A DNA stretch of 64,000 nt. Origin: Numida meleagris (lineage: Eukaryota; Chordata; Aves; Galliformes; Numididae). The notes below the pieces were generated by a model. That model did no database searches, was not told where the DNA came from, and was given only the letters and a program-made list of their open reading frames with translations. The translations under genes were made by a program, and so were the position numbers. Location of the stretch: NCBI RefSeq assembly GCF_002078875.1, contig NC_034438.1:66727404-66791403 (forward strand), written 5' to 3'. Shown piece after piece: positions 22,200-34,269 of the stretch (within the stretch, counting starts at the first letter, position 1; the number at the start of each line of letters is the position of its first letter).

Positions 22200-25100
22200 T
22201 AATGCTCATTAGGTCTTCATGGATGGCGTGTTCCCTACAGCCATGTAATTGTTTAAAGCTGCATACATCTTCCAATTCTTACATTCATCTCAGCTTCAAT
22301 TATTTTCTAAGACAAATCTCCAGATTTCACTTATCATCAAAATCTATTGTAAGATAAATGATTCACTACATTATACATCAAATAGGCAGAATTCTTCATC
22401 TGTGTCTGTGTAAGCCCATGTAAGTGATACCTTAAAAGCCAAGTTCCTGTCTAGTTTGCATGGACAGAATAGTTCTCAACCTCTGCGTACTCTAATATGA
22501 TGCAACATGATTGGGTCTTACCCCTTCTCAGCTTAGTTCCATCACAAGCATATTCGAAAGACTTCAGATGCTATTTATCTGTTTATGTGTTTGTTTTAAT
22601 CGTCTTTCATTCACAAAACTTTGCAACACTTTCCCTTACAGACTGTTTTACTCCACTGTCTGGCTCACCATAGCTTCCCCAGTCAACATCTCTTGGACTG
22701 ACAAGGATGACTATTGCCACCATCCTGAGCTGTTTGCATGGTAGCTGCTGACCTGCAATGGGTCATGGTTTGGTGCACCAGCACAGCTCTGTCCTTGTCC
22801 ATTAGAATATGCTGTCCATTGCAATGTTTCAGCTGCTGATTTGAAGCAACTAGGCCATTCCTTAAACTGCTATTAGGTAGAGCTAAGATGATGAACCCAC
22901 TGCAAGAAAAGCAAGGAAAACAAATGTAAAAAGGAGCAGATGGAGCAGAGGTAGCACAAGATCACATGCAAATACTGAAAAAGTATACACAAATGGTCTA
23001 AGAAACCAGTTGCCTTTGGATCTTCCACAGTATAGGATATTACAGACAGCTCATCAGCATTTTTCCTAGGGAGAATCTCTTTTCTTAAGTCCCTATACAC
23101 ATCTTGTTGTCTCCTTCCTTTTTACTTGGCCATAAGTAGCTGCAAATGGAAATTAAATTGCCTACTATCTACACATTACCATGGGATTATTGCTGCCTCT
23201 AGCTGGCAGCACAGATGTCATTTCTGCTTGACTTTGCTGATCACCCTTGTAATGAACTCCTTCTCTGGAAGGAGTTTTGGAAAACAGAGAACCTGCATGG
23301 GGCGCTGAGGATACTAGAAGGTAAAAACAGGCATATGCCTGAAAATCTGTCATTTCATGAGGACAATGAAATCGCTCTGATAAAGGCAATCAAGGCAGTA
23401 ACTGGAATGTGGGTAATTGGATTCCCCAGAGATTTATTTGAATTCCCATAAGATTTTCAGCTGGTTGCAGTATTCTCATATTTTTGTCACTGAGCAAGGC
23501 AGCTGCATCTCCATCAGAACAGCTTTCCTATACATCATCTATCTTATTTTTTGTTTCAGCTAGTTGCCTACTGTCTTTGTTTTGTGGGTTTTTTTCCTTG
23601 CCATCTCTGATGTATGCACATGACTAAATATCCCACTGATGCTCCCTGTGGTTTCTGTCATTCACGCTGCCTGCTGCTGGGTAGAGCATACATTCTCGCC
23701 ATGCAATCCACACTCTCTTATAATCTCTTAGCACAACAGGAACAGTCTCCACTCAGAGTCATTTTATCCTAGAGCTTTCAATGGATGCAGCAAGCAGTGA
23801 AATGCTGAAGTGTTACCCATATCAGACTGCCTGTATTGCAGTGCAGTGTGATCATGCTCAGAAATGAGACTGCAACCTGTGGTTTTCAACTTCCTCACAT
23901 CTGAAAGCAACCTAAAGCAAATCTCAAAGACAGAGACACTACAAGTTATATCTGCTGCAAGTGAGCAGACCTAGGTGCAAAGACAAATGGACATTTCAAA
24001 GACCTGAAAAGAGTTAGTTTGAATTCTTCTTATTTCAGATCACAGAACAGGCGTAAAATGTATTCTTTTACTAGTCGTAAGATGTACTTTGAACTTGGAT
24101 ACTTCAGTGATGAGTATCTTGGCTTGTGTCAGTTTTTATTATCACATCGCTCCCTAGGGGGCCAATAAACAAGTGAGAATCTTTTTTATTCATATGTTGA
24201 CTTTTGCAATTAAACAGCAGATGTGAAAGTTTGACTCCACAGAAACTGATGGCAACATACCAGCTGGATTCTGCATGGCCAGGCTTAAAGAGTGCCTCCC
24301 AGCCCCAGAGATTTTCTCTGGAAAAAAATCTCATATAAGCAGGAGGGAAACAACTTCGGTATGGCAACTGCCAGAGAAGGACAGAGTGTCCCATTTTGTC
24401 TCTGACAAACTTACTGTCAAAGCTTCTATTCAATAAACATTTGAAATCAACACTAAAGTCAAAAGTGGGAAAAGGAATGCCTAAAAAATGGAACCTGGGG
24501 ACGTCACCAGGGACGACCCAAGTCACTGAATGATATTCAGAAGGATCTATCAAGGATTAACCCAAGTTTTCTGTGGCTATTTTTTTCTGATTCCTAAGAA
24601 AACATCTTTTGTAGGTAGAAAATTGCTCTGCATAGATTACATTCAAAATGATAAGTGTAAATATGAGCATCCATGATGCAAGTTAGCAGGAAAAAAAAAA
24701 AAGGTCTCCAATTCTAGACCCAAACACTTGAATGATAGAAGCAGGCAACACATTTTAAAAATGTTATATTTTTTGCCCTTCAGTTTAGGTTTATTTTCCT
24801 GGGCATGACCACAGCTAGTATTAGTGCTGGATGATGTCATTTTTAGTGTATAATTATTTTTGCACTGAAAGAAATTCAGCTCCTGAAAAAATCAACAAAA
24901 TGTGCTTGTTTTTTGTCTATAGCAGTGCACATGCACTGTGGCATTTAGGTCATTCAGTTTCCGTAAGCTAACTCTTCAGCACATGCCAATCTATTTCCAG
25001 GGGTAGTATGTAGTAAGAATCACTGAAATTTAAGAAGTAGATGAGCAAATTCGTTCATTCATTACCAATTGAACATCAAATTTCATGTCTTTTACAATCA

Positions 25101-26345
25101 AAAGGAGAGTAACATTTCCTGTAGAGATAATTTTCATTTGGCAAGAAGGCAAAACATTTGCTGAAATGCTAGTATATGCCAGCCATGAACATACACTGCA
25201 AAAAGAGAGAGCTTTGACAGCAAACAAATTACTTTAGATATTAAATTGAAGTTAAAATGAGAGGGAGTTAGATCAAGAAACATTACAAGAAAACGTTTAT
25301 ATATGATCTAGTTAAGTAAAAGGCACAACAAATCTCTACTATCACTAAGCAAAAACTTAGATTCCAAAATGGCCATGCTGCTCTCTTCAAAAGACTTCAT
25401 GGTAGAGGATCCTTGGATAAAGAAGACAGAAAATAAAGAATATGGAGCATTTTCACCAGCTAAAAGGCACCCAGCAGCTCCTCAAAGGCAGGAATTTAGA
25501 TTCCCTGCTGAGGCAATTCTTTGTTACAGTGTGGGATGCGACCACACTACAGCTGTCCACTTGCGTGTCAGACTCACCATCCAAGCATGTTTATATAAAA
25601 TGTTTATTACTATGAGGATGTGTTTACTGTTTTTGTTTGGAAAAGTGAGGAGTATTTATGAGATCTTCCTGCCGTTGAACATCCACTTCCCACATAATCA
25701 TTGTTTCTCCAAAGGACTTTTCTTGCAGGTTTCCACAAGGTACAAGCATCACCTCTTTCCAAGCTTTATTGTCTATCCTGCTTTCTGTTCCAATCAATTG
25801 TTCATCCTGAAGTCACTTCTGTATGTGAACTTTCAGTATTGAAGCTCTGCGTCACTCTGGGAAAATAGCTGATCTCTTTCAACAGGCAATACAGAGCAGA
25901 CAGGGTTATTATCACCCTGCTAATTCAGACAGTCTAACTTGTAATTGAAGATTCTTTATTAATAGGTGATCAGAGGCAGGAGTGATGGACTGTTTGCCTG
26001 ACATCCAGCCAAATGGTTTCTTTTTTAACTTTTTGAACATTGTTATCCTTTCTTTGAATGTTGCTGCCCCCCAAAAAGGAACAAAAGTATCTCACAAGAA
26101 GCGATACTGAATTCTCATCCATCTCACCAGCCAAGTTTGGCTTTTGGACACATTGAATGAACAGGTGAAGACAGTAATAGCACTGTGACCACACTTGTGA
26201 GTGTGTAGAAAACAAAGCCCTCCACTGCCAGAGACCCCCCCACACCCACAACATTCCTACTGCAGACAGAAATTCAGCCACAAAAACAGGGGTTATCTTC
26301 TACTTCTTTGTAATCTAATTTTTCTTTTCATTACTAACCTTCCAC
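22200..26345. other. AT-rich non-coding stretch, no gene seen
   Basis: No recognisable exon, RNA gene or repeat family. The longest open frames (149 aa on minus 24104-24553; 157 aa on plus 25369-25842) have no identifiable domain and are in the range expected by chance for a region this long. Confidence 0.35.
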
Positions 26346-26349
26346 TGTT

Positions 26350-26998
26350 AGTTGACAGCCAGCTTAACATGAGCCAGCAGTGTGCCCAGGTAGCCAAGAA
26401 GGCCAATGGCATCCTGGCTTATACCAGTAATAGTGTAGCCAGCAGGAGCAGGGAGATAATCATTCCCCTCTGCTCAGCTCAGGTGAGGCCACACCTCTAG
26501 TACAACGTTCAGTTCTGGGCCTCTTGCTACAAGAAATACATTAAGGCTTTGGAACAGGTCCAGAGAAGGGCAATGAAGCTGGTGAGGGGACTGGATATGA
26601 GGAGTGGCTGAGGGAACTGGGATTGTTTAGTCTGGAGAAGAGGAGGCTCAGGGGAGACCTCATCACTCTCTACAATTTCCTGAATGGAGGTTGCGATGAG
26701 ATGGGGATCAGCTTCTTCTCCTGGGTAACAGTGATAGGACTGGAGGGACTGGCCTCAAGTTGCACTGGGTGAGTTTCAGGTTGCATATTAGGAAAAATTT
26801 CTTCTCTGAACGAGTGGTCAGACACTGCAACAGGCTTCCCAGGGAGGTGTTGGAATCACTATCCCTGGAGGTGTTAAAGAAATGTGTGTATTTGGCTCCA
26901 AGGGGCATTGTTTAGTGGGTATGGTGGGTGTGGGTTAAGAGTTGGATTAAATGATCTTGAAGGTCTTTTCTAACCTTTATGATTTTATAATTCTCTAA
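26350..26998 (+). mobile_element. CR1 LINE, 3' part
   Basis: The plus strand carries the 3' end of CR1 ORF2 and the UTR: AACATGAGCCAGCAGTGTGC, GTAGCCAAGAAGGCCAATGG, then GGTCCAGAGAAGGGCAATG, CTGGAGAAGAGGAGGCTCAG, and a terminus with GATCTTGAAGGTC...TTTATGATTTTATAATTCT. It is 5' truncated and diverged, with stops. Confidence 0.9.
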
Positions 26999-26999
26999 T

Positions 27000-29130
27000 T
27001 GTGTCCAGAGCTCAAGACCAGCTTCTGTGCCCTCTCACAAGGGAGACAGCTTTAATAATAAAATAAAAGTGTTCATCTTTGTGGTGGTCTCTTTGATCAT
27101 CTGGGGACACGTCAAGGTGATGGTGCTAGCATGGTGGCTCATGTCTTGGACCCTGGACACCCCTGCCTACATTTTCCAATTATAGTTGTTCATGTGATGT
27201 TCTTGGGAGAGGGGCATGTCATCCTGAGATGCCAGTCAGGTCCTGGAAGTACTCAATATCCAACACATTCAGGGTCACTGGGATCATGAAAGGAAATGCA
27301 AGCAATTTTCTTAGTAGAAACTGAAGCAACAAAATGTGAGGAGGGAGGTGCTGCTTCCTTTCCCAGTTGCTGAGAGGGCAGGAAACTGAAGAGAAAGTTG
27401 ACTGTGTCCAGGAGGGAGAGATGGGAAAAGGAGACCAGAAAATCACAAGCACCACCACCAAGTGGGAATGCAGTTATTTTGGCAAGGACCACAAACCAGA
27501 TTTGGGGAAATTAAAAGGAAACCAGAAAAAACTACAGGAACATCAGGAGAACAGCTTTGTACTGTGTCCTCTTTTCCGTGAAGCCTCCTACGCCAATATC
27601 TTGCCCCACATCTGATAACGAAGCCCCTAGTCCTGGAACAGGCTTCCCTTCCAACTCATACATGCCTTCCCACCTTGCAGCCTTTTACTCACTTTTTGTA
27701 CTATGAGGAAGGAATAGCTCTAAGATCAGTCTTGCTACCAGTCCAAACAAACTGCAGTGGGAAAAAAAAAGAAAAAGAGAAAAGAAAACCAGGCAGCTTC
27801 AAACATGAACAAATAACTCCCCACTGCAAATTTCTAAGAAATACATGAAGGAGGCGTTATCAGCGACCCAGAGCTGTAGCTTCTGTTTCAAAAGTGTCCC
27901 CATTTTCTCTAATGTGCTAGATGGAAACTAACAGCAGGATACACACAGATACTGAGATGATTTGGAGTGACATAAAATAAAACTCCTTAATATTCTGGAT
28001 CTGCAAGCACAAATATTGCTACATGTGCATGCAGTGCACAGACAGAAGCAGTGTGCAAATGCACAGTGATATTTGGCTGGCTTTGCCAAACGTAGTAAAT
28101 ATTGCTGTGATCTAGACAAATGTCCTTTCTGTAGCTGCAAAAAAGCTATGGAAGCAGAACAAACAGCACAAAAGAGACATGGGGATAGAAAGAAAGATGA
28201 AGGACACCATATGCTTTGCAACAAGGACAAGGAGATGTCTGTTGCCTTCAGAAGCAGGCAGGTAAATGAAGAAAACAGGTCCAGCGAGGATAGGCACTCA
28301 TTCTTCAGTGCGCTGGCTGAAAAAACACAGAATTTATTTTCCCTTTCGCCCAGATTTTGCATTAGGTACTCTCATTAGCGTGCTTATTGTCTCAGATAAA
28401 GCAGTGGAAACCTTGGCAATATCACACATTTTCACTGTTTACAGCAACCCATCTACTGATGGTGACAGGTTCATTGCTATGCATTATGCAGGCAAAATGA
28501 TAGCGTATTCCAGGGTCTAGTGTCATAGAGAGGTTAATGATTTTAGCAACATAATTTGAAGGAGTATGCATGATTCTTAAGTGGTAAAACCACAAATGAA
28601 TGTTCAGGTCATCCCAGAAAACTAGCAATGAGACTCACATACGTTTTCAAGATATGATACAGAAAATAATGGAGTATTGATTTGGATTTTAAATGACACT
28701 ATTACACTTCTCTTTTTTACAAGTTCTACTATCTAAGGTTAGTTGTATAATCTCAGCATCAGCCACCCTGCTGGCTGAGTGGGCAAAATGATTCCAGTGT
28801 TATTCATACATTTTAGTAGTCACTAGGACAGGAGCTAAATTAAACTCAGTGGCATTCAGTCCATGTACTGGTCCATGTGATTTATTGAAGTCCAAAAATT
28901 TGTACTCTTGCCTGTTTCTCTTACTACAATGCCAGATATAACAGCATGGGAAAACTATAATTACCAAATAAAGGATTTGCATGTCTCAGTTTTATTAATG
29001 TCACTGAAACGGGAACATCCAAATCCTTCACCTTTGCTCCATCTGCTTCCTTCAGGTAATATCTTTTCTACAGAACTTAAAGTCCTTGAAACTAAAATTT
29101 AAAAATATAGTTTCTTATAACCTTTGGAAA
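27000..29130. other. Non-coding stretch, no gene seen
   Basis: No gene was recognised. A plus-strand frame at 27367-27615 contains WECSYFGKDHKPDL, weakly reminiscent of a gag zinc knuckle but lacking the second Cys. A plus frame at 28073-28378 (101 aa, Cys- and Lys-rich) has no known domain. Both are treated as unassigned. Confidence 0.35.
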
Positions 29131-29134
29131 ATAT

Positions 29135-29180
29135 GATCATAGCCATTCTTTGCCATTCTGTGATTCTATGATTCTATACC
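29135..29180 (+). mobile_element. CR1 LINE tail remnant
   Basis: CCATTCTGTGATTCTATGATTCTATA is the octamer-repeat 3' terminus of a CR1 element; almost nothing of the body is left. Confidence 0.6.
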
Positions 29181-30195
29181 GGTATACCTAAAACAGACAA
29201 ATACAAGTGTTGTCTCTATTTAACATTGTCACTAACAACAAGATATCTTGAGACTGATTTAAAAAAGCATTCCCCACTAGTTCTTCAATGTAAATTTTGT
29301 GTTCTAAATATTGCTTTGAAAGCTCATCACTGGAAAAAATAATAATCGTCTCTTGAGTATGGAAAACATTAGTTGTCAGATAAAACTAAAAAGAAAAAAA
29401 ATAACATTGATTTTCAGTTCATCTTTTATTAATCCTTCTTCAAACTAGGCGTCATCCCTTAAAGTAAAAGAGCAATTTATATTTATTAGATTTGAGTTAT
29501 ATTTACGATAGTTCATGTATAAAACTCATTTTATACCTGAGAACTTACTGAAATCTGTGGAGACTGGCACGAAGTAACAATTTATCCTGACAGAAGTGAC
29601 CTTTTCAAGATGATAAGGGTAATACTTTTCATTTGAATGTTCTACAGCACAGAAGATCTGTTATTGCAGATTGTAGAGCCTGTTTATTAAATGAAAGCTT
29701 TCCTGATGAGACAGGATATGTGAGATTTCAGAAGTATAATCCAAAAAGAGGAATATATTTTAGCAAAACTACCATTAGAATACTGAATTTAGAAAGTTTA
29801 ATTTGAAAGCAGCTGGCATGAATATGTATGACGCATATGCAATTACAGAATATAATTCCAGCTTCAACAAATATAATCTACCTAACAGTTAAGCAGACTC
29901 CTAATTTTGATCTTTTATATGTGTTATATTTGAGCACAGCAGTGAGAAGTCTCCAAATGTATTCTTTTTTAATATTTCCACCTCTGCAATAGTTATCTAA
30001 GAACAGATTTACAAAGACATGAATGCAAATTGGACTGAATTCACTGATTCCTCTTGCTTTTTCCTGCTCCAGCATAAAAAAAATCAAGGTAATAAAAATG
30101 TCTATTCAGAGTGGCACTCCTGGAACTTCTTGAAATCAAAGAGCCAGTGAGTACTTGTAAATGTCTTCCATTTTGTCTGGCAACCATTAATAACT
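29180..30195. other. AT-rich non-coding stretch, no gene seen
   Basis: Nothing recognisable. Open frames are at most 69 codons (minus 29878-30087). Confidence 0.4.
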
Positions 30196-30199
30196 TCTC

Positions 30200-32040
30200 A
30201 TGAGACATAGCCCTGGAGAGGAGGGATCCAAGAGTCTAGGAGAGCTAGCTGATATCCAAGGATCGCTTCTTCCAAGCTCAAATACAGTGAACTGAAAATG
30301 GAGCAAAGGCAGCTGCAAGACCAGATGGTCTCACACTGAACTCAGACAAAACACAGTGGTACAGAAGAGGTGGTAGCAGGCCAGGTGACCTAGAAGGAAT
30401 GCAGAGACACTGATTGTGCAGGAATGGAGTTAGGAAAGCAAAGCTCCAGCTAGAGGTTTATCTGGCAAGGCATGTCAAAGGCAATGAGAATGATGACTAC
30501 AAATATGTGATCAGCAGAAGGATGAGTAAGGAAATTTCAGCCACATTGACAAATGAGGCAGATATCATGGTGAAAACAGAAAAAAAAAAGCTGATGTCCT
30601 CAATGCTTTCTTCAGCTCTGTCTTTACTGGTAAGAACAGACTTCAGGAATCTCACACCTCTGAGATCAAGAGAGAAAGTCAGCTGTGAGGAAGTTTTATC
30701 CACACTGGTGCAGGACAAGGTGAGGGAGCACATAAACAAACTGGATGTGTGGAAGCCAGTGATATTTGATGGGCTGCACTCACAAGTGCTGAAGGAGCTG
30801 GCTAATGGCATTGGGATGCTACTCTCAATTATCTCTAAAATGTGGTGATTTGGAGAAGTTCCTTAATACTGGAAGAAACCAAGTGTTGCTTCTATCTTCA
30901 AGGAGATCAAAAAGGAAAGATGTGGGAAGTTAGCTTCACCTCTGCCCCTCAACAGATGTTGGAGCAATATGCTATGGAAACCACTTTCAGACACAAGAAG
31001 GACAAGAAAGAAGTCAGAAATAGTTATATGGATTTATAAATGGAAAACCATGCTTAACCAAGCTGGTAGCCTTCTACAGTCAGGTGAGTGGCTTGGTGAG
31101 AGACACCAGAGCAGTGGATGCTGCTTATCTTCATCTTGATAAGGCTTTCAATACTGTCTCCCATAACATCCTTACAGAAAATGAGAAGACAGATATGATA
31201 ATAGATGGGCTAGATAAGAGGTCAGTCAGGTGGACTGAAAACTGAGCTGCCACGGCATAAAGTGCCAGCTGGAGGCCACTTTAGTGGTGATACCAGGACC
31301 AATACTGCTTAATATTCTCATAAGTGACTTGGGAAAAGGGAACAGATTGCACACTCAGCAACTTCACAGGTTATTTGAGTCTGGGAGAGAATTCTTCTGG
31401 ACCAGAAGAATGTCCTGCTAGAAAGACCTGGACGGGCTGGAAAAATGGGCTGCTGTGCACTTCATGAAGCTAAGTAAATGGAACTGCAGAGTCCTGCACC
31501 TGTAGAAATAATCCCTGTCACCAATATGCTCTGGAAAGCAACTATTCTTGCAGAAATACTATGTGGGTACTGACAGAAGACAATCTGAACACTAACCAGC
31601 AATGTGCGCTAGCAGCAAACAAGACCAACGTGTTTCTGGTCTGCGTAAAGAAAAGCAAAAGCAGCAGGTAAGGGGAAGCAATCTTACCTTCTCCTCAGCC
31701 CTGGTGACACACCTGGTGTGCTGAGTTCGGTTCTGGGTTCCCCTCTATGACATGGACATTCTGGAGTGACAAAGAGACATCAAGATGATTCAGGGACTTG
31801 AACACTTCTCCGACAGAGGAGGGACTGGGACAGCTGGGACTGCTGAGACTCGAGAAAAGAAGGCTTAAGATAGGATCTTATACATAAACATCTGATGGGA
31901 GCAGGCTGCCCAGAGGGGTTGTGGCCTCCTTCCTTGAGAGTATTTATAACCCAATGGATCTGGTCCCGAGCAATCCATCTTAGGTGGCCTCGCTCAAAGT
32001 TTGGACTAGATCACCTCAGTCTCAACCATTCTATGAATTT
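30200..32040 (+). mobile_element. CR1 LINE, about 1.8 kb, with ORF2 linker and reverse-transcriptase remnants
   Basis: The plus-strand frame 30414-30848 corresponds to the CR1 ORF2 region before and at the start of the RT domain (CRNGVRKAKLQLE near the start; KLDVWKP...FDGLHSQVLKELANGIG towards the end). RT remnants follow with stops and shifts (AYLHLDKAFNTVSHNIL around 31110-31170). The 3' UTR ends ...CAACCATTCTATGAATTTG at about 32040. It is the longest CR1 in the window. Internal deletions and frame breaks make it inactive, and it is 5' truncated. Confidence 0.88.
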
Positions 32041-32044
32041 GCAA

Positions 32045-32789
32045 AGCTGAAGCTTATGGTCATTTGTTGCCAACTGTGATTGCTTTTTTCTCTCTGCGGT
32101 CAAAACTCTTTTTCATGCAACAGTCAAGAAACACAAAATTTATAGTAAAACACTTTTCTAATGCCCTAATTAATAAATCCAAAACAACAGGGTGTTTTTG
32201 TTCCTTATTTTTTTTGTTTACTTCTTTCATTTTCTTGTTTGTTTTTGGTGGTGGTGATGGCGGCTGCCTTTTTCCTTTAGAATTTCAAACTGAGAATGAG
32301 TACCAAGAGCCCCCCTTTTTGGCAGGCACTTGTAGGAGGAGAGATACATATTATACAGACCAGCTAGGACAGTTCATTGGTCTCACATTTATTTGCAAGC
32401 AGAAATAGACGGTGCAGAACACAAAGCAGAGTGCGGACTTCCAAAATCAGCTTGCTCCATCGTCCCATCAGATAACTGATCACAAGAAGAAAGATGCAAG
32501 TTGCACTGCACACAGATGAAAGCGTGCTGTGATAAACCTGTTAGCTCTTTCCCAGCAATTTAATTGCTTGGACAAGGCTGGCTTTGGAAATAAAAACCAA
32601 AAAGAACTTGGTTAAAGCTAGATAACAATGTCTGGGCAAACTTTCTGTTTGTGTTGGTTGCTGTTTGATCGTTTGCTTGTTTACAGCCTGAGAGGACAAA
32701 TAAAAACATAAATCTAAGCTTGGTGAGCAACTGTGTTTTCTTTCTTTCTTGTCACCCTGCCTCACAGTGCTTGGTGAGGGCTGGTGCAG
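32045..32789. other. Non-coding stretch, no gene seen
   Basis: Lies between a CR1 and an LTR. The plus frame 32064-32408 (114 aa) is driven by T-rich low complexity and has no domain. No splice-supported exon was found. Confidence 0.35.
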
Positions 32790-33232
32790 TGTAGCAATCT
32801 GGCACGGACTCAGATGTGAATGATCCAAATCGTTTATTGCAGGTTCTCACATCCCTTATATACATTCACAAGCTTCCTCTTTTAACTTTCCCATCTGCCT
32901 TTACACGTCAACAAAATATTACACAAATGTTCTTTAACCATGCATGCAGGCGCTTATCCAATCAGAGCCATAAGATGTTCCTTTTGCTTTTCTTCTGGAG
33001 ATGTCCTTGGTTCTCAGCCTTGCTTTCTCATGCCATTTGTCTTGCTCTGCAGCTTCTGCTCTGAATAGTCTTTCTTGTATCCCCACAATGAAGCACAGCT
33101 GAGGTCTGTGAAGGACCCTCTCAAGAAGCTGTGCGTGTCACCTCCACATTCTTCACCAGCAGAGTATAGCTAGTATCATCTGCATCCACTGAAACCAGCC
33201 GATAAGTCTCAAACATCCTCTAGGATACTACA
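32790..33232 (-). mobile_element. Solo ERV LTR, about 443 bp
   Basis: Read on the minus strand, the element begins TGTAGTATCC and ends TTGCTACA, giving inverted ends TGTAG/CTACA. It holds a TATA box (TATATAAGGG near 32862-32853) and AATAAA (32838-32833) about 15 bases further on, followed by a short R-U5. No gag, pol or env lies beside it, so it is best read as a solo LTR left after recombination. The flanks show at best an imperfect 5-bp repeat (TGCAG / TGCAA), so the target-site duplication is not certain. Confidence 0.7.
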
Positions 33233-33239
33233 CTGCAAT

Positions 33240-34000
33240 CATTGATAAAGCAAAACTAGATGATGCTGTAGCAGCAAGCTGACATTAAAGACAGGATCCT
33301 CTATTTGCCTATCCTTCCCTGTTACCCACTTTACAACACTGAGAAGTCTTTAGGCCTTTAATGAAAATGCCTGCTCTTCCGGAGTTCACTTTCAAAACAT
33401 TTGCTTTCTCACCTCTCTCAATTAGGTGATCACATTTCTCCTAGTTTGAAGGAGTTGAGATTTAGGCATTCTTTGAGGTCAAAGCAGATTTATGTGACAC
33501 AGCTGTCATTAGCATTTCCCAGGAGTAGCAGAGCTGAACTAAGAGCAACCAACAATAGTTTTAATGGGAAAACTGTAGACTTTTCTAGTATCCAGGTTAC
33601 TCTGCAGTAGTCCCATGCCCTCCCAGACCACAGGCAGCAGGTAACTGCTATCCAAACAACACAGTACATACACAAGAGGTGATTAGTAGGAGTAGATATA
33701 CACTTATGAACAGCCCTGAGAATATTGACAAACTCAGTTCTGGAAAGGATTAACTTATTTTTTGACTTGCCAGCTTGCAGAGGCTGAAGCTGCCTACCAT
33801 CAAGTGATGCAGAAAGCCTGCTGAGCACCCGGAAGTTGGATCCACTTCCTTAACCACAGCACTTGTGCTTTTATTTCAATACAAATGTAGCATAACAAAT
33901 TGCTTGCTTCACAAAAACACCATCTTTTGAACAAAGAAGACAAATAAAAGAACCCATGAAGGCACTGTGCTCTGCTTTCTGGTGTCAGTGACAGGGCTGA
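33240..34000. other. Non-coding stretch, no gene seen
   Basis: No gene or repeat family recognised. The overlapping frames at 33490-33828 (minus) and 33401-33610 (plus) are unsupported. Confidence 0.4.
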
Positions 34001-34004
34001 AGGA

Positions 34005-34265
34005 AACTGCATGGAGCTGTGTCAGGGGAGGGTTGGGGGTTAGGGAAAGGCTGTTCCTCAGAGGGCGGTGGGCATGGCACAGCTCCCCAGGGCAGCAAGT
34101 ATAGCTCTAAGCTGCCAGAGCTTAGAGGGAGCGTTTGGGCACCGCTCTCAGACACTGGGTTTAGGGTTTGCATGATGCTGCTGTGTGTACCATCAGTTAG
34201 ATTTGATGGACCCCTTGTGCATCTCTTCCAGTGCAGGATATTCTGATTCTGAGATTCTATGAAAT
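34005..34265 (+). mobile_element. CR1 LINE, 3' end fragment
   Basis: GGGCATGGCACAGCTCCCCA, GAGCGTTTGGGCACCGCTCT and a terminus of GATTCTGAGATTCTATG are characteristic of the last about 250 bases of a CR1 subfamily. It is 5' truncated. Confidence 0.88.
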
Positions 34266-34269
34266 GCCT

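Noticed and set aside
24104..24553. Minus-strand ORF of 149 aa
   Set aside because: No domain, no splice support, no promoter or poly(A) context; the length is in the chance range for about 55 kb on six frames.
25369..25842. Plus-strand ORF of 157 aa
   Set aside because: No recognisable family or repeat; ends in hydrophobic low-information sequence; probably chance.
27367..27615. Possible retroviral gag zinc knuckle (WECSYFGKDHKPDL)
   Set aside because: The second Cys and the terminal Cys are missing, and no LTR or other retroviral frame lies nearby; resemblance too weak.
28073..28378. Cys/Lys-rich 101-aa plus-strand frame
   Set aside because: Cysteine spacing fits no zinc-binding family I know, and there is no splice or promoter support.
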